A stretch of DNA of 42,503 nucleotides from Campylobacteraceae bacterium (lineage in GTDB: Bacteria > Campylobacterota > Campylobacteria > Campylobacterales > Sulfurovaceae). The first letter of the stretch is position 1; every line of letters starts with the position of its first letter. Of the stretch, positions 6,886 through 14,517 are shown piece after piece. The stretch covers positions 1 through 42,503 of the forward strand of contig JALVXC010000087.1 of NCBI GenBank assembly GCA_027038275.1, written 5' to 3'. Under the pieces are notes generated by a model that ran no database searches, was not told the DNA's origin, and saw nothing but the letters and a program-made list of their open reading frames with translations. The position numbers and the translations under genes are program-made.

Positions 6886-7001
6886 ATGAATACAATTAAA
6901 AGCAACTTTTGGAATATATCTATAGACTTCATGCTATTGAGCGAATGTTTCAAAGAGACATTAGCGAAAAACAAGAAGAAGTAATTGAAAATGGTGTCTA
7001 A
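6886..7001 (+). pseudogene. DUF4258 toxin remnant
   Basis: Read from 6902 onward, the frame gives QLLEYIYRLHAIERMFQRDI followed by SEKQEEVIENGV and a stop. This matches the start of DUF4258 (RelE-like) toxins, with their HAxERMxxRxI motif and xxVIENG helix. The ATG at 6886 is out of frame with it by one base; one more A in the run at 6898-6901 would join MNTIK to this frame. Everything after ENG, that is the catalytic half, is missing, and the stop sits directly before the antitoxin. The pairing with a YgiT-type antitoxin next door is the usual arrangement for this toxin family. Confidence 0.65.
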
Positions 7002-7002
7002 A

Positions 7003-7236
7003 ATGAAATGTACAATTTGTAAACATGGTGAAACCATTGATGGCTTTACAACCATTACTTTAGAGAAAAATGGGGCAACCATTGTTTTTCAACATGTTCC
7101 TGCATTGGTTTGTGATAATTGTGGTGAAAAATATGTTAAAGGAGAGGTTACTTCTGCTATTTTGCAAAAAGGTCGAGAGATTGTAGCAAATGGTGTTAAA
7201 GTAGATATTCGTGATTATCAGTTGAATGTGGCTTAG
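7003..7236 (+). CDS. YgiT-type zinc finger antitoxin-like protein
   Basis: A 77-residue protein with the MqsA N-terminal/YgiT zinc finger: MKCTICKHG near the start and a second CDNCGEKYV pair at about residues 37-45, together forming a C4 zinc site. The tail (SAILQKGREI) is the linker seen in short YgiT-type proteins without the helix-turn-helix of full MqsA. I chose ATG 7003 because the family begins MKCxxC; ATG 6991 would overlap the toxin remnant and add four residues. The expected partner is a DUF4258 toxin, here decayed just upstream, so this is a solitary antitoxin, perhaps kept for regulation or protection, or simply on its way to loss. Confidence 0.85.
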   Translation: MKCTICKHGETIDGFTTITLEKNGATIVFQHVPALVCDNCGEKYVKGEVTSAILQKGREIVANGVKVDIRDYQLNVA

Positions 7237-7333
7237 AAAGTCAGGTTATAATGTACCCCTTTGTCAAGACCACTTAACCCAACACTCTTATTTTCATAAA
7301 TTACGATACTATCTGTAACACTTGATTTTGAAA

Positions 7334-7694
7334 TTACAAATTATTAATATAATTGAAATAAACCTCATTAGGTGTTTTATTGTCAATGGCTGAGTGTAAT
7401 CTCCTAGAGTTGTACTTATCAATATAATTTTTGATAGAGTATCTTAGCTCACTCATACTTTTATAGTCATTGAGATATATCTCTTCATACTTAATCGTTC
7501 TCCAAAATCTTTCAATACAGATATTATCAATAGTTTTGCCTACAGCTATGCTAAAGCATATAGCTTTCAGTTCCGAACCTAAGAAAGCAAAGCAGTTTGC
7601 TTTCTTTTTACGGTTCTCATATTTGCCATCCATAGAGATTTTAATGTCATGCTCCTTAGCTGTGTATTGACTCCCTTGGTCAGAGTTAAATATC
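7334..7694 (-). pseudogene. IS3-family transposase OrfB, C-terminal fragment with insert
   Basis: Reading on the minus strand from about 7694 gives FNSDQGSQYT, the second catalytic Asp region of the DDE integrase fold. IERFWRTIKYEEIYLNDYKS and the C-terminal YNSRRLHSAIDNKTPNEVYF follow, typical of rve_3. The catalytic fragment is in frame throughout, but the N-terminal two thirds are missing. Between SMDGK and TIDNI lie about 28 extra codons encoded by two hairpins (see the repeat at 7541-7616). It cannot be an active transposase. Confidence 0.85.
7541..7616. repeat. Palindromic insert inside the IS3 transposase frame
   Basis: AGAAAGCAAA (7582-7591) and TTTGCTTTCT (7596-7605) form a perfect 10-bp stem with a 4-base loop. 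It is flanked by GAACC (7575-7579) and GGTTC (7612-7616) as an outer arm. A second imperfect hairpin lies at about 7544-7564. The insert is about 84 bases, a multiple of three, and keeps the transposase frame open. Confidence 0.7.
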
Positions 7695-7713
7695 TATGGT
7701 TTAGGGTAAAGCA

Positions 7714-8787
7714 TTAGTGCCTCTTTGCTAAAGAAAAAAACTTAGAAGCAAAGTAAAAAAGCCCTAAAAATACTATTCCATATAGTATAGAGTTTGGAAT
7801 ATTTTTTAGCAGATAGTTAAAAAGTGAGTTAAGATTGCCTTTGTAGGTTGTCTTGCTTAAGTTAGCATAAAACCCAACACGCTTCATAAACTTTGCCTCT
7901 CCTAACTTTTTTAATCCCTTTAAGCCATCTTCTCCATAGGTTGAAGCATGAATAAAACTTTTAGTTGATACATTGGGCATAGCAGTAGCATAGTGTAAGG
8001 CTCTGTTATTGGTAGCTAGTAGCAGAACAGGACTCTTTTTTCCAAAACGTGAAGAGAAGTTTGCTAAGGCTTTAAGCTCTTTACTATTTTTACTTATTTT
8101 TAAAAGATTTAGTGTTTGATTTAGACCAACTTTATTATAGAGTTTAGAGATAGGTTGAAGTAGGGTATTTACCTTATCTAATGATTTTGTCTCTTTAGCT
8201 ACCTTGGCATACCTTATAATCTTCTCTTGTAACCAAAGAGGTATTTTGTTTACCTTTTTACCATACTTTAAAACAGAGATAGAGGTTTTAACAGGGGCTG
8301 TTGCTCCTGCACTATATACCGTTGTTGCTGTAGCCAAAAGTCCTAAGGAAGAGAGAGCAACAATGAGATTGTCTACCTCTTTTCCGTTGGCATAGTTTGC
8401 TCCTTGAATTGAAAGGTCACGAATATCACCAATAACTAAGAAGTCAGAAGCAATAGCAGAGATACGTCCAATATCTTCATCGCTCTCTCCCTTTACAATA
8501 CCCTCTATAAACTTTTCAGTCTTATATTCAGAGGAGTCACGTTTCTTTTGAATAAGCTTTAGTAGTAGTTGTGCCTTTGGGTTCTCTTTAACATAAGGCT
8601 CATTCATAAAGAAAGAGAGATACTCCTCTGCTTCGGCATACCTCTCCTCTACAACAAGCTTTTCTGTATGGGGAATAGGGTCAATATGGACTAGAGTGCT
8701 ATAGTCAAACACTTTTCGCTCTTGGAGTATAAGTAGCGAACCTATAGTTAAGAGCAGTATAAAAACAGGCGTAAATAGTTTAAGCAT
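7714..8787 (-). CDS. Hypothetical membrane protein with two terminal helices
   Basis: A 357-residue protein that I do not assign to a family. Residues about 5-21 are a signal-anchor helix (LFTPVFILLLTIGSLLIL). The middle is soluble and alpha-helical with TPR-like segments (VEERYAEAEEYLSFFM), an alanine/glycine-rich weakly hydrophobic stretch at about 135-165, and a basic helical part. A second membrane helix (ILYGIVFLGLFYFASKFFSL) is at the very end. A strong AGGAGG site precedes its ATG at 8787, 28 bp after the ftsY stop, so it is co-transcribed with ftsY. The IS3 remnant begins about 20 bases after its stop. As I remember Campylobacter, radA follows ftsY; here this gene takes that position. 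Confidence 0.7.
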   Translation of the reverse strand: MLKLFTPVFILLLTIGSLLILQERKVFDYSTLVHIDPIPHTEKLVVEERYAEAEEYLSFFMNEPYVKENPKAQLLLKLIQKKRDSSEYKTEKFIEGIVKGESDEDIGRISAIASDFLVIGDIRDLSIQGANYANGKEVDNLIVALSSLGLLATATTVYSAGATAPVKTSISVLKYGKKVNKIPLWLQEKIIRYAKVAKETKSLDKVNTLLQPISKLYNKVGLNQTLNLLKISKNSKELKALANFSSRFGKKSPVLLLATNNRALHYATAMPNVSTKSFIHASTYGEDGLKGLKKLGEAKFMKRVGFYANLSKTTYKGNLNSLFNYLLKNIPNSILYGIVFLGLFYFASKFFSLAKRH

Positions 8788-8815
8788 TTAAGCCTCCTAA
8801 AAAAGAGAAAATGGT

Positions 8816-9685
8816 TTAGATGAAAATCTCATCTAAAATTGTATTGACATAATCATTAGCCTTAAATCTTATGAGGTCATCAGGCTGTTCACCTGTTCCT
8901 ATAAAATAGATAGGCATTTTAAGCTCATGTGCAATAGATAAAACAGAACCACCTTTTGCTGTTCCGTCTAACTTAGTAATTATTATACCATCTATTCCTA
9001 TCATTTCGTTAAAGATTTTAGCTTGATTGATGCTAGAGCTACCTTGAGTACCGTCTAAAATGAGCATTTTTCGGTGTGGAGCTTCGGGCATTGCTTTATT
9101 TGCAATGCGAACCATCTTTTTAAGCTCTTCTGCTAGATTGGTCTGTGTGTGTAGTCTTCCTGCTGTATCTATAAGTACATGGTCAATATTTTTTGCTTTT
9201 GCAGAGGCAATGGTATCGAAAACAACAGCAGAGGGGTCATGACCTTGTCTAGTTGAGACAATAGGAACATCTAGTCTGTTTGCCCAACGTGTTAGTTGTT
9301 CTATTGCAGCTGCACGGAATGTATCGGCTGCACCTAAGAGTACTGTTTTGTCCTCTTTTTGAAGATGACGAGCTAATTTTGCAATAGTCGTTGTTTTTCC
9401 TGCACCATTTACACCAATAATCATCTCAACAAAAGGAGAGACTTTTAAATCATCTTTCCAATCTACTTTATATTGAAAGACAGATATTAGTGAATTGTAT
9501 GCTTCACCTCTAGTAATTTTTTTTGGTAAATATTGCAATAACTCTTCAATGAGTTCATAGTTTACATCAGCTTCTAAAAGAATCTCTTCAAACTCATCTT
9601 GAGTAATCTTTTTTTTCTTTTCAACAGCCACCTCTTTAATGGCATCATTGGTTTTTGTAAAAACTTTTTTTAATAAATTAAACAT
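8816..9685 (-). CDS. ftsY: Signal recognition particle receptor FtsY
   Basis: The SRP-receptor GTPase, which docks SRP-ribosome complexes at the inner membrane for co-translational insertion. It has 289 residues, the short form without a long acidic A domain. A helical N domain covers about 1-75. The NG GTPase domain has G1 GVNGAGKTTT at 91-100, the DTFRAAA motif at 121-127, G3 DTAGR at 173-177 and G4 TKLDGTAKGG at about 237-246. The LDGTQGSSS segment stands where most homologues have LDATTGQN; this looks like normal family variation. It is the middle gene of a minus-strand operon, 13 bp after the TlpA-like gene and 28 bp before the 357-residue membrane protein. Confidence 0.97.
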   Translation of the reverse strand: MFNLLKKVFTKTNDAIKEVAVEKKKKITQDEFEEILLEADVNYELIEELLQYLPKKITRGEAYNSLISVFQYKVDWKDDLKVSPFVEMIIGVNGAGKTTTIAKLARHLQKEDKTVLLGAADTFRAAAIEQLTRWANRLDVPIVSTRQGHDPSAVVFDTIASAKAKNIDHVLIDTAGRLHTQTNLAEELKKMVRIANKAMPEAPHRKMLILDGTQGSSSINQAKIFNEMIGIDGIIITKLDGTAKGGSVLSIAHELKMPIYFIGTGEQPDDLIRFKANDYVNTILDEIFI

Positions 9686-9698
9686 CTGTTTACCTTAG

Positions 9699-10322
9699 TT
9701 ATTTATTTTCTTGAAGAACTTGTTTAATGTCACTCTCTATCATCTCTTCAGGCATTAAACCTTCGTAGTGTGTAAAATATTTTCCATTAACAAAAAGAAT
9801 CATTAATGGCATAGGAAACTCTTTTGTAAGATTCAATTTAGGTGTAATAAAGTCTGCAAACTTAAGATTCTCTTTTTGCCTATTAGCAATAAAAAATCTT
9901 GCTTTTTGAGAAATTATAAATTTTTTTAACTTATCATCAGAGCAATCATCATGAACTAAAGCAGAGATAATAAAAAGGTTCTTTTTAAATTTTTTTTGCA
10001 AACTACTTAAATGAGGAATCTCTCCTCTGCAAGGTGGACACCATGTTGAAAAAAAAGCTATCATTACAATAGGTTGTCTTATATTAGAAAAGTGGTAAAT
10101 ATCATCTTTTATATGTAGTGTTGTTGAGTGATTTTCTAAGTCTTGAAAAGTAAATTTATACTCTTTAGAGATAATCTTTTTAGAAGTATCTACTTTTGGA
10201 GCTACTTTTTTAGAGATATTCTGTTCTGATAAATTACTATCTTTTTGAGTCGGTTTCATCTCTTCATTATTACAAGATATAAAGAGAGAAGTGATTAATA
10301 TTAAATATAATGTTTTTTTCAT
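9699..10322 (-). CDS. TlpA/ResA-like thioredoxin-fold lipoprotein
   Basis: A 207-residue periplasmic thiol-disulfide protein. The N-terminus is a lipoprotein signal with lipobox FISC (Cys17), followed by a Ser/Lys-rich linker to about residue 55. The thioredoxin-fold domain carries the active-site motif STWCPPCRGEIPHL with Cys95 and Cys98. Members of this group reduce apocytochrome c or other periplasmic thiols; the exact client is not shown here. It is the first gene of the minus-strand operon with ftsY and is divergent from the folate gene, with only about 65 bp between the two starts for both promoters. Campylobacter has, as I recall, the same lipoprotein between ftsY and the 5-FTHF cyclo-ligase. 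Confidence 0.88.
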   Translation of the reverse strand: MKKTLYLILITSLFISCNNEEMKPTQKDSNLSEQNISKKVAPKVDTSKKIISKEYKFTFQDLENHSTTLHIKDDIYHFSNIRQPIVMIAFFSTWCPPCRGEIPHLSSLQKKFKKNLFIISALVHDDCSDDKLKKFIISQKARFFIANRQKENLKFADFITPKLNLTKEFPMPLMILFVNGKYFTHYEGLMPEEMIESDIKQVLQENK

Positions 10323-10387
10323 TCTAATATATATTCTTTTATAAGTAAATTTTGGTGATTATATCAAAAAAATATAAAGCAGATGAT

Positions 10388-10951
10388 ATGGATAAAACAA
10401 CTTTTAGAAAAAAATGTATAGAAAGAGTAAAACGTAAAAAAAATATTAATACCTATAAACAAGACAAGATAATAGTTAGAAGACTCTATATGTATATTAA
10501 AAAGATAAAAGCAGATACTATAATGCTTTATGTGCCATTAAAGACAGAAGTTAATATAATAAGTTTAATTAATAGCTTAAGAAAAGAGAAAAAAGTTGTT
10601 TTAGTGCCATTTATGGAAGGTAAAAGCTTTAGATTGGTAAAATATAGATTGCCTTTAAAGAAAAAACAATTTGGTGTAAAAGAACCCAATAATTCAAACA
10701 AATATAAGAAAAAAATAGATTTAGCAATAGTTCCTATAATTGGAACAGATAGAACTTTACGAAGAGTGGGATTTGGTAAAGGTTTCTATGATAGGTTTTT
10801 TGAAAAAAATCATAAAAATATTAGTGAAATTTTATTTGTAAGTCGAGAGTATTGTGTCTCGTCTGAAGTTATTACAGATGACCATGATGTTAAGGGGGAT
10901 TTTTATATAACACCGAAAAATAGTGTTTTTAAAAGAAAATCAAGGATTTAA
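10388..10951 (+). CDS. 5-formyltetrahydrofolate cyclo-ligase
   Basis: An enzyme of 187 residues that converts 5-formyl-THF to 5,10-methenyl-THF with ATP, returning the storage folate to the one-carbon pool. Diagnostic stretches are DKTTFRKKCIERVKR at the N-terminus, VPLKTEVNIISLI, the pairing of VPFMEGKSFRLVKY, and the signature GFGKGFYDRFF. I prefer ATG 10388 because the family starts at this helix; a GTG at 10352 would give 12 extra residues reaching into the divergent promoter region. It is upstream of rny, 21 bp apart. The sequence is lysine- and isoleucine-rich, with fewer internal acidic residues than most homologues. Confidence 0.88.
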   Translation: MDKTTFRKKCIERVKRKKNINTYKQDKIIVRRLYMYIKKIKADTIMLYVPLKTEVNIISLINSLRKEKKVVLVPFMEGKSFRLVKYRLPLKKKQFGVKEPNNSNKYKKKIDLAIVPIIGTDRTLRRVGFGKGFYDRFFEKNHKNISEILFVSREYCVSSEVITDDHDVKGDFYITPKNSVFKRKSRI

Positions 10952-10972
10952 GGCTCCTTAGAAGGAGGAAAA

Positions 10973-12496
10973 ATGACCGAACATATATTACTATTTGTAC
11001 TTGCTGCTCTTTTTGGAGTAGGTATTACTTACCTTTTTATGAAGAGTGTTAATAAAAAGCAGTTTAAGCATTTAGAGAGTGAAGCAAAAGCAAAAGCATC
11101 AGCTATTGAGTATGAGGCAGAACACCTACTACATGAAGCAGGTATTAAGATAAAAGAGCAAGAGGTTTCTTTAGATAAAAAGTTTCAGGATAAAGAGCTA
11201 GATTTAGTTAAACAGAAGACTGAACTAGATTTAGAGCGAAAATCTTTACGAAAAAAAGAAAAAGAGCTTTTTAAAATTCGTAAAAATTTAGAGAAAAAAG
11301 AGAAGGTTTTAGAGTCACTAGAGGAGCAAAAACGCTCTGAAATTGAAAAAACAATTCGTCTTTTAGAGAAGAGTGCTTCAATGACCAAAGATGAAGCAAA
11401 AAAATATCTTTTAAATGAACTTCGAGATGAATCTAAGTTAGAGTTAGCCTTAACTATGAAACGTTATGAGAAAGAGGCTCATGCAGAAGCTAAGAGAAGA
11501 GCAGACTATATCTTAGCACAAGCTGTTACTCGTTATGCTGGAGAGTTTGCAGGGGAGCGTCTTATAAATATTATCAATCTTCCAAGTGATGACCATAAGG
11601 GTCGTATTATTGGTAAAGAGGGTCGTAATATTAAGAGCTTAGAGCAACTTTTGGGTGTAGATATTATTATTGATGAGACCCCTGGTGTTATTATTGTTAG
11701 TAACTTTAATCTATATAGACGAGCAATTGCTACAAAGACTATTGAGCTTTTAGTTGCTGATGGTCGTATTCACCCTGGGCGAATTGAAGAGGTTCATTCT
11801 AAAGTTGAGGCTACATTTGAGCAGAAAATCTTAGAAGATGGAGAAAACATTGTAGTTGAGTTAGGTCTCCTTCCTATGAGTGAAGAGTTAATGAGGCTTA
11901 TTGGTCGTATGCGTTATCGTGCAAGTTATGGTCAAAATGCATTAGCACACTCTTTAGAGGTTGCAAAACTAGCAGCTATTATGGCAGCTGAGATGGATGG
12001 AGATGAGAAGTTAGCATTAAGAGCAGGGCTTCTTCATGATATTGGTAAAGCTCTTACACAAGAGGTTGGTGGAAATCATGTAGATTTAGGTGTAGAGGTA
12101 TGTCGTAGAAACAATGAACACCCAACTGTTATAAATGCTATATATGCTCACCATGGACATGAAGAACCAGATGGAGTTGAATCGGCTGCTGTTTGCGCGG
12201 CAGATGTTCTTAGTGCAACACGACCAGGAGCAAGAAGAGAGGTTCTTGAAAATTTTGTTAAACGTGTAAAAGATATAGAGCAGATAGCACTTTCAAAAAA
12301 AGGTGTTATAGATGCTTATGCTATTAATGCTGGTCGCGAGATACGAGTTTTTGTCGATGCAGGTAAAATAGATGATGCTAATGTCTATATTTTGTCAAAA
12401 GAGATTGCAAAAGAGATAGAAAATAGGGTACAATATCCTGGCGAAATTAAGGTAAATGTTATTCGCGAAAAAAGGGAAATTCAATATGCAAGGTAA
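10973..12496 (+). CDS. rny: Ribonuclease Y
   Basis: A membrane-anchored endoribonuclease that starts mRNA decay. The 507 residues follow the standard layout: an N-terminal membrane helix (about 4-22), a long charged coiled coil (about 30-160, with EAKAKASAIEYEAEHLL and repeated KEKELFKIRKNLEKKEKVL heptads), a KH domain (GRIIGKEGRNIKSLEQLLG near 213-231) and an HD domain with LLHDIGKALTQE, whose His-Asp pair is at 355-356. AGGAGG eight bases before the ATG is a strong initiation site. It lies directly after the folate gene, as in Campylobacter. Confidence 0.97.
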   Translation: MTEHILLFVLAALFGVGITYLFMKSVNKKQFKHLESEAKAKASAIEYEAEHLLHEAGIKIKEQEVSLDKKFQDKELDLVKQKTELDLERKSLRKKEKELFKIRKNLEKKEKVLESLEEQKRSEIEKTIRLLEKSASMTKDEAKKYLLNELRDESKLELALTMKRYEKEAHAEAKRRADYILAQAVTRYAGEFAGERLINIINLPSDDHKGRIIGKEGRNIKSLEQLLGVDIIIDETPGVIIVSNFNLYRRAIATKTIELLVADGRIHPGRIEEVHSKVEATFEQKILEDGENIVVELGLLPMSEELMRLIGRMRYRASYGQNALAHSLEVAKLAAIMAAEMDGDEKLALRAGLLHDIGKALTQEVGGNHVDLGVEVCRRNNEHPTVINAIYAHHGHEEPDGVESAAVCAADVLSATRPGARREVLENFVKRVKDIEQIALSKKGVIDAYAINAGREIRVFVDAGKIDDANVYILSKEIAKEIENRVQYPGEIKVNVIREKREIQYAR

Positions 12497-12502
12497 AATT
12501 TA

Positions 12503-12802
12503 ATGGTAATGGATAATTCTAACAAAATAGAAGCACATATGGTAATGGAAGAGCGTTATGAAGCACTTAGTTTAGTATTTAAAAATGATGAAGAGATAAC
12601 TAATAAGATATTTTTAGCAATTGATAAAGTAAAAGAAAATACAGATATCACCCCTCTTATTTGCGAAAGAGTTTTTAAAGATAAAGAAAATTTTCATACT
12701 GTTGCAGTGGAATTTCATGATGATGTTCATCGAGTAGGTGGAGTTTTTTTTACAGAACTTCTTAAAGAGTTAAAGATAGATAGATGTGAGAGTGATATAT
12801 GA
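12503..12802 (+). CDS. Hypothetical small protein after rny
   Basis: A 99-residue acidic soluble protein that I do not recognise. It has a helical start (EERYEALSLVFKNDEEITN) and a strand-rich end (HTVAVEFHDDVHRVGGVFFT). Seven bases separate it from the rny stop and its own stop overlaps the start of the cyclophilin gene by 4 bp (ATGA), so it is clearly co-translated. ATG 12509 is an alternative start two codons in. No motif indicates a function. Confidence 0.65.
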   Translation: MVMDNSNKIEAHMVMEERYEALSLVFKNDEEITNKIFLAIDKVKENTDITPLICERVFKDKENFHTVAVEFHDDVHRVGGVFFTELLKELKIDRCESDI

Positions 12803-13413
12803 AAAAAAATCTCTTAATACTATTAACCATTGGTATTTTAGCATTTAGTGGTTGTAACTCTAAAGAGGCAAAAGAGAGTATATCTGCAACAGCTCAAACT
12901 ACAAATAGTGTATCTCAGCCAAATTCAACAGTATCTAATCAAGAAAATAAGATTGTTGTTCTAAAGACAAATCAAGGAGATATTACACTTAAGATGTTTC
13001 CTAAAGTTGCTCCTTTGGCAGTTGAGAACTTTGTAACTCATGCAAAAGAGGGTTACTATGATGGTCTTATTTTTCACCGTGTTATTAAAGGTTTTATGAT
13101 TCAAGGTGGTGACCCAACAGGTACAGGACGAGGTGGTGAGTCTATTTGGCATAAAGAGTTTGTCAATGAGTATGCACCAAATGTAACATTTGACAGACCA
13201 TTTCTCTTAGCAATGGCAAATCATGGACCAAATACAAATGGAAGTCAATTTTTTATTACAACTGTTCCTACAGAGTTTTTAAATGGTGGCTATACTATCT
13301 TTGGTGAAGTGATTTCAGGGCAAGATGTTGTTAAAAAAATTGAAAATACAAAGACAGGTAGTGGTGACAGACCTATTAGTAAACAGACTATTCTAAAGGC
13401 TATTGTTAAATAG
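12799..13413 (+). CDS. Cyclophilin-type peptidyl-prolyl isomerase, lipoprotein
   Basis: A prolyl cis-trans isomerase that assists folding outside the cytoplasm. The N-terminus is a lipoprotein signal with lipobox FSGC (Cys19), followed by a low-complexity Ser/Thr/Gln linker to about residue 50. The cyclophilin domain has the usual core: FVTHAKEGYYDGLIFHRVI, GFMIQGGDPTGTGRGG, LAMANHGPNTNGSQFFIT and GGYTIFGEV. The catalytic Arg of FHRVI and the Gln/Phe of SQFFIT are present. It overlaps the upstream gene by 4 bp and cmoB starts 2 bp after its stop. Confidence 0.93.
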   Translation: MKKNLLILLTIGILAFSGCNSKEAKESISATAQTTNSVSQPNSTVSNQENKIVVLKTNQGDITLKMFPKVAPLAVENFVTHAKEGYYDGLIFHRVIKGFMIQGGDPTGTGRGGESIWHKEFVNEYAPNVTFDRPFLLAMANHGPNTNGSQFFITTVPTEFLNGGYTIFGEVISGQDVVKKIENTKTGSGDRPISKQTILKAIVK

Positions 13414-13415
13414 TA

Positions 13416-14333
13416 ATGCAAAAAGTCGATTTAGATAAGTTACGTCAAGAGCGACTGCGTTGCCTTGAGTGGAAAAATATTAAACCTCTTTGGGAGGCAA
13501 TAGTCTCTCTTCCTACTTTAAACCATACTAAAGTTATACTTGGTGACACAGTAGAGATACTTCCTGACAATTTAACAGAGAAGGATGAAGAGTTTATCTA
13601 CAATACAGCCAAAGCTCTACATCCATGGAGAAAAGGACCTTTTCAACTCTCTAAAACTTTTATAGATAGTGAATGGAGAAGTTATATAAAGTATGACTTA
13701 CTTCGTCCTCACTTTAATCTCAAAGATAAAATTGTAGGTGATATTGGTTGTAACAACGGCTACTATCTCTTTAGAATGATGGAAGAGAACCCTAAACGGC
13801 TTGTTGGATTTGACCCTGCTGCCATAACCTATTGTCAATTTCATTTTTTAAACCATTTTATACAGAGTAATATAAAATATGAGCTGTTGGGTGTTGAGCA
13901 TGTTGAGTATTATGAACATAAGTTTGATGTTCTGTTTTGTTTAGGAGTACTCTACCATAGAGCAGACCCTATAGGGACACTAAAGTCACTCTTTAAAGGG
14001 TTAAATGTAGGAGGAGAGCTTATTTTAGATACCTTTATGATAGATGGTGAAGAGGAGGTCTGTTTAACTCCTCGAAATAGGTATTCAAAAATGGCAAATA
14101 TATATTTTATTCCTACTATTAATGCCTTAAAAAATTGGTGCTATAGAGCAGGTTTTGAGGAGTTAGAGGTTTTAAGTATTGTCAAAACAGAGACTAAAGA
14201 GCAGAGAAAAACAGAGTGGATTAATACACAATCGTTAGATGATTTTTTAGATAAAGAGAATCCAAATAGAACAGTTGAGGGGTATCCCGCACCTAAAAGG
14301 GTCTATTTAAAGGCAAAAAGATTAAAAAAATAG
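13416..14333 (+). CDS. cmoB: tRNA U34 carboxymethyltransferase CmoB
   Basis: This enzyme transfers the carboxymethyl group of carboxy-SAM to 5-hydroxyuridine at the wobble position of tRNA, giving cmo5U. The 305-residue length fits CmoB. Diagnostic are the N-terminal LEWKNIKPLWEAI, the HPWRKGPF segment, the Rossmann motif GDIGCNNGYYLFRM, and LFCLGVLYHRADPI. The C-terminal KENPNRTVEGYPAPKRVYLK is also typical. CmoA, which makes carboxy-SAM, is not in the window. The gene ends the rny operon. Confidence 0.95.
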   Translation: MQKVDLDKLRQERLRCLEWKNIKPLWEAIVSLPTLNHTKVILGDTVEILPDNLTEKDEEFIYNTAKALHPWRKGPFQLSKTFIDSEWRSYIKYDLLRPHFNLKDKIVGDIGCNNGYYLFRMMEENPKRLVGFDPAAITYCQFHFLNHFIQSNIKYELLGVEHVEYYEHKFDVLFCLGVLYHRADPIGTLKSLFKGLNVGGELILDTFMIDGEEEVCLTPRNRYSKMANIYFIPTINALKNWCYRAGFEELEVLSIVKTETKEQRKTEWINTQSLDDFLDKENPNRTVEGYPAPKRVYLKAKRLKK

Positions 14334-14374
14334 ACTAAAATTGAAAAAAAATATCAAAAGCTTTAAAAATAAGG

Positions 14375-14380
14375 TATAAT
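14375..14380 (+). promoter_or_regulatory. -10 box upstream of the hsrA-like gene
   Basis: TATAAT preceded by AAGG, 138 bases before the start codon; a second TATAAC at about 14480 is nearer. The 184-base gap between cmoB and the regulator holds only very AT-rich sequence with these two candidates and no hairpin terminator that I can see. Confidence 0.4.
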
Positions 14381-14517
14381 TAAACAAATATAAGTCTTTT
14401 AGATAGATATTTAAAACTTACAAAATAATATTATTATATTGTTAAAAAAATATTTTATTTTCAAATGAGTTTAATTTGATATAACTATTTTTTAATAAAA
14501 AAAGATATAGGATAAAG

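Larger units (their letters stand above)
7249..7694 (-). mobile_element. IS3-family insertion sequence, 3' remnant
   Basis: The block runs from an IS-end-like sequence (TGTACCCCTTTGTCAAGACC at about 7249) to the broken end of the transposase frame at about 7694, 20 bases from the stop of the 357-residue membrane protein. The left part of the element, with OrfA and most of the integrase core, is absent. The outer end is inferred from resemblance to IS3-family termini. Confidence 0.6.

Noticed and set aside
6753-7082. 109-codon minus-strand frame
   Set aside because: It runs antisense through the toxin remnant and the antitoxin start, has no ribosome-binding site and no recognisable motif.
7470-7670. 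66-codon plus-strand frame
   Set aside because: It is antisense to the IS3 transposase fragment and arises from the palindromic insert.
8204-8395. Plus-strand frame opposite the membrane protein
   Set aside because: Antisense shadow of the 357-residue gene with no own signals.
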